Below are positions 12,953 through 18,230 of a stretch of 18,230 nt of DNA, in pieces (positions within the stretch are counted from its first letter, which is position 1; each line of letters begins with the position of its first letter). The position numbers and the translations under genes were made by a program. The notes beneath the pieces are model-generated. The model made no database searches, was not told where the DNA came from, and worked only from the letters and a program-made list of their open reading frames with translations. Source of the stretch: Coneutiohabitans thermophilus. GTDB lineage: Bacteria > Zhuqueibacterota > Zhuqueibacteria > Zhuqueibacterales > Zhuqueibacteraceae. The stretch lies in assembly GCA_034505235.1 (NCBI GenBank), contig JAPDQY010000119.1, positions 1 through 18,230 on the forward strand, in the 5' to 3' direction.

Positions 12953-15900
12953 GTGTATCTTTCCAAGCTCGAGATTTTCGGATTCAAATCCTTCGCCAAA
13001 AAAACCGAGTTCAAGTTTCACAACGGCATCACCGGCGTGGTGGGCCCCAATGGGTGTGGCAAGAGCAACATCGTCGATGCCATCCGCTGGGTGCTCGGCG
13101 AACAAAAAGCCGGCGTGTTGCGCAGTGAACGCATGGAGAACGTCATCTTCAACGGCAGCAAAACCCAGAAACCGTTGGGCATGGCCGAAGTCTCACTCAC
13201 CATTGAAAACACCAAAAACATCCTGCCCATCGACTACTCCGAAGTGGTGATCACCCGCCGGCTGTTCCGCTCCGGGGAGAGCCAGTATCTGCTCAACAAT
13301 TCCGTCTGCCGTTTGAAAGACATCATGGATTTGTTCATGGACACCGGCATGGGCGCCAATGCCTATTCGGTGATCGAGCTGGCGATGGTCGAGCAAATCC
13401 TCAATGGCAAGGCGGAGGAGCGGCGGCACATCTTCGAAGAGGCCGCGGGCGTGGGCAAATACAAGGCGCGCCGCAAGGCCGCTTTTCGCAAGCTGGAAGC
13501 CACCGCCGCGGATTTGCTGCGCCTCAATGACGTGCTCTCCGAAGTCGAGAAGAACGTGGACTCCCTCAAGCGCCAGGTGCAAAAAGCGGAGCGCTACAAA
13601 ACCTACGAAAACGAGCTTAAAGAAACCGATCTTGCACTTTCGACTTTTCAGTTCTACGCCATTCAGCATGAAGGCGCGCCGTTGACCGCGGAATCGAAGC
13701 AGTTGCACGACCGCCGCGAAGAACTTTCCGCGCAGCTCGCCACCGAAGAGGCGGAGATCGAGGAAATCCGGCTGCAAGTGCTCGAACTGGAAAAGCAACT
13801 CGTGGCGCGACAGCGTGAATTCAACGCCAACAGCGAGCGCATCCAGAAGAAGGAGGAGGAGGTGCTCGTCAGCCAGGAGCGTGTGCGCGCGGTGCAGGAA
13901 AATCGCAGCCGTCTCGTGCGGGAAATCGAGGAGCTCAACAAACGCAGTGCCCTGCTGGCGGAAATGCGCACCACCCTGGCGCACAAGCTGGAGGAGATGA
14001 AAAGCACGCTGGAAACTCTGGAGGTGGAAAGCCTCACCCGCCAGCGTGAACTGGAAGCCCGCCGCCAGGCCTATCAGGGCAAGCGCCAGCAATTGCGCGA
14101 GGCGGAAGGGCAGCGTTCCACCGAGCTGGCGGCCATCAGCAATCTTCAAAAAGAGCAGGAACGCCTGCGCACGCAACTGGAATTTGGCGAGCAGCGTCGG
14201 GCACAACTGACGGCGGAACTGGCAGCCCTGCAAGGACAGCGCGGCCCGCTGGAGGCGGCGCGCGATCAACTGGCCCAGCGTGTGGCGCAGAGCCTGGCGC
14301 ACCTGGATCAGCTTGGCCTGCAGAGTGAGGAGAACCAGCAGGCAGTGCAGGCCAGGCAGAGCTGGATTGCCGAGGCCAGGCAGCGCCTGCTGGAGCTGTC
14401 GGCGCAGGCACAACGCCAGCGCGATCGCGCCAGCCTGTTGCGCAAGGTGCAGGAGAGTTATGAAGACCATCCCGAAAGTGTCAAGCACCTGCTGCTGGAG
14501 GGAGGCATGCCGGAGGGCTGTCTGGGCACTTTGGGTGAGCGCATCCGGGTGGCGGAGGCGCATCGCCAGGCGGTGGAAGCGGCGCTCGGCGAAGTGGCCA
14601 TGGCCCTGCTCGTCGATCATCCCGATCGTGCCTTTCATGGCATCGCCCTGTTGCGCGCGCATGAGAAAGGCGTTGCCACCTTCGTGCCGGCAGGGGCCAA
14701 CGGCCTGGGCTATGAAGCCAACGGCCAATTCCCCTTCCGCGACGAGGAAATCGTGGGCTGCCTGGCGGACCTGGTGGAATGCGACGCCGAACTGCGGCCG
14801 CTGATCCACAACCTCCTGGCGGATTTTTATCTGGTGAAATCGCAGGCTGCCGCACGCCGTCTTGCCGCGCTCAAATCGCCCCGCCGCCTGACGCTGGTGA
14901 CACCCAGCGGGGAATTGGTGACCAACTGGGGCCCGGTGCGCGGCGGCTCCGGAAAAACCGTCAGCTCGGTGATCGGCCGCCGTGAAGAGATCGCCGCCCT
15001 GGAACAGGAGGTCGAACGCCTCGATGAGGAGATCGACACCCTGACCGGGCAATGGGAGCTGGCGGAGCGGGAATTGCGCGAGCTGCTGGCGCAGAGCGAG
15101 CGGCTGGCGCAGCAGCGCAAGGTGGTGGAAAAAGACCGACAGCAACTCGAAATCGAATTTGGCCAGGCGGCATTTCGTGTCACCAAACTGCTCGAGGAGC
15201 TGCAGCAGCGTGAGCAGGAATTGCAGCAACTCGAGCTGAGCCAGGTGGATTTTGTCAGCCAGCTCGCCAGTGTCCAGCCGCAGTTGCAGCAGCGGGAGGC
15301 GCTGCAAGCCACCGCCGAGCAGTTCTACCGCCAACTGGCCGGGGAGATCGAGAGTCTGGAAGCCCCGCTGCAGGCCGCGGAACAAGCGGCGAGCCAGGCA
15401 GCGCTGGCGGTGGTGGAGGCGCGCGCCGAGCTGCGCAACATCGAGGCTGAAATCAACCGTCTGGAACAAAACCGCCGGGAAATCGCCGAGGCGATTCAGG
15501 ATCGCCAGGAACAAATCCGGCAGGCGCAGCAGCAGGAGCAGGAACTGACGGCGCGCATCGCTGAAATTCGCGAGCAGTTGCAGGAGGATTTTGCCGAACG
15601 CAAGGAACTGGAAGACCTGGTGGCGGAGCTGGAACAAGCCTTTCGGGAGCGCAAAACCGTGGCGGAGGAGAAAGAACGCGCCCTGCGTCCGCGCCGCGCG
15701 GAACGCGATGAAATCTCCGAGAAGCTGCACCAGATCGAACTGCGGCTCTCCGAGTTGAGCATGCAGCGTGCCAATCTGTTGCGACACGCGCTGGAGAATT
15801 ATGACGTCGACCTGGTGCAATATGCCGCGGCTCATCCCCCCGCCGCGGATCAGGAATGCGACGTGGCCGCCATCAGCGAGCGTGTCAACTGGCTGCGCAA

Positions 15901-16567
15901 CCGCTTGAAGAGCATGGGCCCGGTCAACCTGCTGGCGCTCACCGACTACGAAAAGGAAAAGGAACGTTTCGACTTTCTCATCGCGCAAAAGGAAGACCTG
16001 ATCAAAGCCGAGGACAATCTCAAGGAAACCATCAAGGTCATCAACGACACGGCCTATGAACGCTTCGGCAAGGTTTTCTCGCAAATCCGCGAGAATTTCA
16101 TTCAGGTCTTCAAGAGCTTCTTCCCCGACGGCCTGGTGGATTTGCGGCTGGATGAGGGCGACCCGCTGGAGTGTGACATCATCATTGAAGCCAATCCCAA
16201 GGGCCGCAAGCTCGGCTCGCTCGCCCTGCTCTCCGGCGGGGAAAAGACACTGACTGCCATCTCCCTGCTGTTCGCCATCTACCTGGTCAAGCCCAGCCCC
16301 TTCTGCATTCTGGATGAGGTGGACGCCCCGCTCGATGACAACAACATCGGCCGCTTCACCAGCGCGCTGCGCAAGTTTGCCGAGAATACCCAGTTCATCT
16401 GTGTCACGCACAACAAGGGCACGATGAAAGCGGCGGACTATCTCTACGGCGTCACCATGGAAGAACACGGGGTGTCGAAAGTCGTGTCGGTCAAGTTCGA
16501 AGACGTGGACATCGGCCGGTTGACCACCAACGCCCCGGCGGCGGTCGCCGAGTTGAGCCAAAACTAG
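12953..16567 (+). CDS. smc: SMC chromosome segregation/condensin ATPase
   Basis: The 1204-residue protein is a full-length bacterial SMC. The N-terminal ATPase half has Walker A GPNGCGKSN (31-39) and the DTGMGANAYSVIE region. Two long charged coiled-coil arms (about 165-500 and 680-1000) flank a hinge (about 505-665, including GTLGERI and the Gly-rich VRGGSGKT). The C-terminal half carries the ABC signature LSGGEKTLT (from 1093) and Walker B FCILDEVDAPLDD (Asp1121, Glu1122). SMC dimers with ScpA/ScpB load on DNA near parS and extrude loops to separate sister chromosomes. I chose the GTG at 12953 because GGGAG (12943-12947) lies 5 bases upstream and the protein then begins MYLSKLEIFGFKSF as SMCs do; a TTG at 12941 would overlap that site. 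No scpA or scpB is adjacent. Neighbouring gaps suggest it is transcribed alone. Confidence 0.97.
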   Translation: MYLSKLEIFGFKSFAKKTEFKFHNGITGVVGPNGCGKSNIVDAIRWVLGEQKAGVLRSERMENVIFNGSKTQKPLGMAEVSLTIENTKNILPIDYSEVVITRRLFRSGESQYLLNNSVCRLKDIMDLFMDTGMGANAYSVIELAMVEQILNGKAEERRHIFEEAAGVGKYKARRKAAFRKLEATAADLLRLNDVLSEVEKNVDSLKRQVQKAERYKTYENELKETDLALSTFQFYAIQHEGAPLTAESKQLHDRREELSAQLATEEAEIEEIRLQVLELEKQLVARQREFNANSERIQKKEEEVLVSQERVRAVQENRSRLVREIEELNKRSALLAEMRTTLAHKLEEMKSTLETLEVESLTRQRELEARRQAYQGKRQQLREAEGQRSTELAAISNLQKEQERLRTQLEFGEQRRAQLTAELAALQGQRGPLEAARDQLAQRVAQSLAHLDQLGLQSEENQQAVQARQSWIAEARQRLLELSAQAQRQRDRASLLRKVQESYEDHPESVKHLLLEGGMPEGCLGTLGERIRVAEAHRQAVEAALGEVAMALLVDHPDRAFHGIALLRAHEKGVATFVPAGANGLGYEANGQFPFRDEEIVGCLADLVECDAELRPLIHNLLADFYLVKSQAAARRLAALKSPRRLTLVTPSGELVTNWGPVRGGSGKTVSSVIGRREEIAALEQEVERLDEEIDTLTGQWELAERELRELLAQSERLAQQRKVVEKDRQQLEIEFGQAAFRVTKLLEELQQREQELQQLELSQVDFVSQLASVQPQLQQREALQATAEQFYRQLAGEIESLEAPLQAAEQAASQAALAVVEARAELRNIEAEINRLEQNRREIAEAIQDRQEQIRQAQQQEQELTARIAEIREQLQEDFAERKELEDLVAELEQAFRERKTVAEEKERALRPRRAERDEISEKLHQIELRLSELSMQRANLLRHALENYDVDLVQYAAAHPPAADQECDVAAISERVNWLRNRLKSMGPVNLLALTDYEKEKERFDFLIAQKEDLIKAEDNLKETIKVINDTAYERFGKVFSQIRENFIQVFKSFFPDGLVDLRLDEGDPLECDIIIEANPKGRKLGSLALLSGGEKTLTAISLLFAIYLVKPSPFCILDEVDAPLDDNNIGRFTSALRKFAENTQFICVTHNKGTMKAADYLYGVTMEEHGVSKVVSVKFEDVDIGRLTTNAPAAVAELSQN

Positions 16568-17048
16568 CAGTCTGCTGTCACCCTGGAGAGGCACGGGCCC
16601 TGCCATGTCCTTTGCAAACAGGCAGTGAAAAGTGGGGCATGTTGCCGGGGTGCCAGGGGCAACACAGTGAACCGCTGTGTCACAGCCTTTGCTGGCACCG
16701 CCACCTGCGCCCCGAACGCCGGTGCCGATTTGTTCTGGCTTGCGGCTGAGCTTGGCGCGCGGAAGTTCCGCCGCCGGTGCGCCCCGTGATCGCGGCCACC
16801 ACTATTGCCGGCGGCGCCAACAGGCAAAAATGGACGCCGCGCTCCACGCCCTGTCACAGCAGGCATACGCGGGGCGTGGAACTTTTGCTTGCTTATCAGG
16901 GGCTGGATGGTTATTTTTGGCGACCCTAAACGCGAAGTACCCGCGCTCTGCCATAGAATGATCCATGCTGCTGCCCCGTCCGCGTGTCCGATGGTCTGTT
17001 GATCTCACCTGATGCCTCGCACGGGGACGATCCAGTTGGAATGTTTCC
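16568..17048. other. Gap of 481 bases between smc and the prenyl synthase gene
   Basis: No gene is supported. Shortly after the smc stop, GTTGCC/GGCAAC (16641-16663) and ACACAG/CTGTGT (16662-16680) form two overlapping small hairpins without T tracts. A longer hairpin follows at 16843-16880. Short open frames here have no recognisable family features. No good promoter for the prenyl synthase gene was found. Confidence 0.4.
16843..16880 (+). terminator. Hairpin with T-containing tail downstream of smc
   Basis: TCCACGCCC / GGGCGTGGA is a perfect 9-base-pair stem around a 20-base loop, followed by ACTTTTGCTTGCTT. It resembles an intrinsic terminator but is 276 bases after the smc stop. It may instead end an unseen transcript or insulate the next gene. 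Confidence 0.35.
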
Positions 17049-18050
17049 GTGTCACACTACCTTGACAAATTTGTCCGATTTAAAGAGCTGGTCAATACCT
17101 ATCTCGAATCCTTTCTGGCGCCGGAGCGGAATGGCGGCGGTCACAGCGAGCCGGTCAGTCTTTATGACCCCATGCGTTATGCCATGGCCGGCAACGGCAA
17201 GCGCATCCGGCCGGTGTTGTTGTTGATGACGTGTGATGCGCTGGGCGGTGCGGTGGAGCAGGCCCTGCCGGCGGCGGCGGCGGTGGAGTTGATGCACAAT
17301 TTCACCCTGGTGCATGATGACATCATGGACCGCGATGAGACGCGGCGCGGCCGGCCGACGGTGCACCGGAAATGGAATGTCGATGTTGCGATTTTGGCGG
17401 GGGACGGTTTGGTGGTGTTGGCCTACAAAAGCCTGCTGCAAACCCGCACGCCCCAGCTCAACCGCATTTGCGAAATTTTCACTGATGGCATACTGGAAAT
17501 TTGCGAAGGGCAGGCACTGGACGCTGAGTTCGAGCAGGATGACAGCGTGACCATGGCGCGCTACGAAGCGATGATCCTGAAAAAGACGGCGCGCCTGCTC
17601 GCCCTGTGCACCCAAATCGGCGCGATGCTGGCCGGCGCGAGCGCGGAACAGATCGCGGCTTTCCGGCGCTTTGCCGAGCACCTCGGCCTGGCTTTTCAGA
17701 TTCAAGATGACTTGCTCGACATCACGGTGGAGCAGGCGACGCTGGGCAAGGATTTCGGCAGCGACGTGCGGCGACACAAGCGCACTTTCCTCTACGTGCA
17801 CGTCATGGAGAAGGGCGGCGCTGCGCAACGGCGGGCCTTGCGCGATTTGTTTGCCAGGCCGGTGATCAGCGAGGAGGACATTCTCGCGGCCCAGCATTTG
17901 TTCCGCAGCACCGGTGCCCTGGCCGCCGCCAGCGCCGCGGTGCAGCATCACGTCGCAGCAGCCAATCGCAACCTGGCCGCCCTGGCACCGGCGGCCGACC
18001 TGCGGGCGCTGCAGCAGTTGGTTCAGATGATTCTGCATCGGAAAGCTTAA
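17049..18050 (+). CDS. All-trans polyprenyl diphosphate synthase, probably geranylgeranyl (C20) type
   Basis: The 333-residue protein is a trans-isoprenyl diphosphate synthase. It shows GKRIRP (50-55), the first Asp-rich motif DDIMD (90-94) followed by ETRRGRPTVH, and the second, QIQDDLLD (Asp220, 221, 224), followed by GKDFGSD. It condenses allylic diphosphates with isopentenyl diphosphate in the cytoplasm. The first motif is DDxxD rather than the DDxxxxD usual in bacterial FPP synthases. The fifth residue upstream is Phe85, the position known to limit archaeal-type GGPP synthases to C20. Its stretch NFTLVHDDIMD resembles archaeal enzymes, hence the C20 prediction; a longer product is possible. 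The GTG at 17049 is preferred because the protein then begins with a normal-length first helix; GGA lies about 10 bases upstream. An HPr gene starts 12 bases after the stop, so both are probably on one transcript. Confidence 0.9.
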   Translation: MSHYLDKFVRFKELVNTYLESFLAPERNGGGHSEPVSLYDPMRYAMAGNGKRIRPVLLLMTCDALGGAVEQALPAAAAVELMHNFTLVHDDIMDRDETRRGRPTVHRKWNVDVAILAGDGLVVLAYKSLLQTRTPQLNRICEIFTDGILEICEGQALDAEFEQDDSVTMARYEAMILKKTARLLALCTQIGAMLAGASAEQIAAFRRFAEHLGLAFQIQDDLLDITVEQATLGKDFGSDVRRHKRTFLYVHVMEKGGAAQRRALRDLFARPVISEEDILAAQHLFRSTGALAAASAAVQHHVAAANRNLAALAPAADLRALQQLVQMILHRKA

Positions 18051-18062
18051 TCGCGATTTGAC

Positions 18063-18230
18063 ATGCTGGAGAAAAAAGTCCGCGTTCAGAACAAGCTAGG
18101 ATTGCATGCGCGCCCGGCTGCGCTTTTGGTCAAAACCGCCAACAAGTTCAAATCCGACGTTTTTTTGACTCGCGAAAGCCAGGTGGTGAACGGCAAAAGC
18201 ATCATGGGGGTGATGATGCTGGCCGCCAAC
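18063..18230 (+). CDS. HPr family phosphocarrier protein, C-terminus cut by window edge
   Basis: The first 56 codons are present; the usual length is about 85-90. His15 in LGLHARPAA is the site phosphorylated by PTS enzyme I. Ser46 in NGKSIMGVMML is the regulatory site used by HPr kinase/phosphorylase. Both are at the numbers found in classical HPr. The product either carries phosphate in sugar uptake or acts only as a regulator, as in organisms with incomplete PTS; this window cannot tell which. It starts 12 bases after the prenyl synthase stop with no strong Shine-Dalgarno, suggesting co-transcription and perhaps translational coupling. Enzyme I (ptsI) would be a plausible next gene to the right. 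Confidence 0.95.
   Translation, partial: MLEKKVRVQNKLGLHARPAALLVKTANKFKSDVFLTRESQVVNGKSIMGVMMLAAN

Noticed and set aside
13193..16606. Minus-strand open frame of 1137 codons opposite smc
   Set aside because: It lies almost exactly antisense to a complete smc with all motifs. Long antisense frames are common opposite GC-rich coiled-coil genes. Its translation is Leu/Gln/Arg-rich with no recognisable domain.
16805..17002. Short frames in the smc to prenyl synthase gap
   Set aside because: They overlap a terminator-like hairpin, lack ribosome sites and show no conserved features.
17052..18038. Minus-strand open frame of 328 codons opposite the prenyl synthase
   Set aside because: Mirror of a gene with both Asp-rich motifs intact; no family signal.
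1..18230. CRISPR arrays, tRNA, rRNA, insertion sequences, phage genes
   Set aside because: No regular repeat-spacer pattern, cloverleaf, rRNA core sequence, transposase or integrase motifs were seen on either strand.

Overview
The window is chromosomal DNA from a GC-rich bacterium with sigma70-type promoters. Gene density is moderate, with several 300-650 base gaps. It carries a LexA SOS repressor, a SpoIIE/RsbU-type phosphatase, an SMC condensin, an all-trans prenyl diphosphate synthase with an archaeal-like DDxxD motif, and an HPr that has both His15 and Ser46. This mix would suit an uncultured FCB-group lineage (KSB1/Calditrichota-like). That placement is an inference from gene content only; no rRNA or other marker here settles it.

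Left part (1-6250). lexA is on the minus strand behind a perfect-consensus promoter (TTGACA-N17-TATAAT). The promoter has A-rich upstream DNA and two overlapping dyads, which are candidate operators. A TGCAC-N4-GTGCA palindrome covers the lexA stop codon. Next comes a plus-strand polytopic membrane protein ending in a PP2C/SpoIIE phosphatase domain. It meets head-on, across a strong hairpin, a minus-strand PD-(D/E)XK nuclease-like protein with a tryptophan-patterned coiled coil. A minus-strand family 2 glycosyltransferase follows, with its own near-consensus promoter.

Middle part (6250-12300). An AI-2E/PerM-family membrane protein is followed 24 bases later by a small exported NlpC/P60-like (DCSG motif) protein. 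Then comes a gamma-class carbonic anhydrase gene that appears to have lost about 19 bases, breaking its frame, and a terminator-like hairpin. The largest accessory gene here encodes an exported protein that looks like a glycoside hydrolase family 2 enzyme. Its acid/base Glu is replaced, its nucleophile Glu is not visible, and it is fused to a C-terminal multi-pass membrane domain.

Right part (12300-18230). A 656-base gap holds a cluster of small perfect hairpins and degenerate short-period repeats. It is followed by full-length smc, another 481-base gap, a prenyl diphosphate synthase predicted to make C20 chains, and the start of an HPr gene cut by the window edge.

No tRNA, rRNA, CRISPR array, insertion sequence or phage gene was recognised. 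There is no clear multi-gene novel system. The best candidates for follow-up are the pseudoenzyme-like GH2 membrane fusion, the disrupted carbonic anhydrase, the lexA control region, the nuclease with the 7/11 tryptophan coiled coil, and the hairpin cluster upstream of smc.
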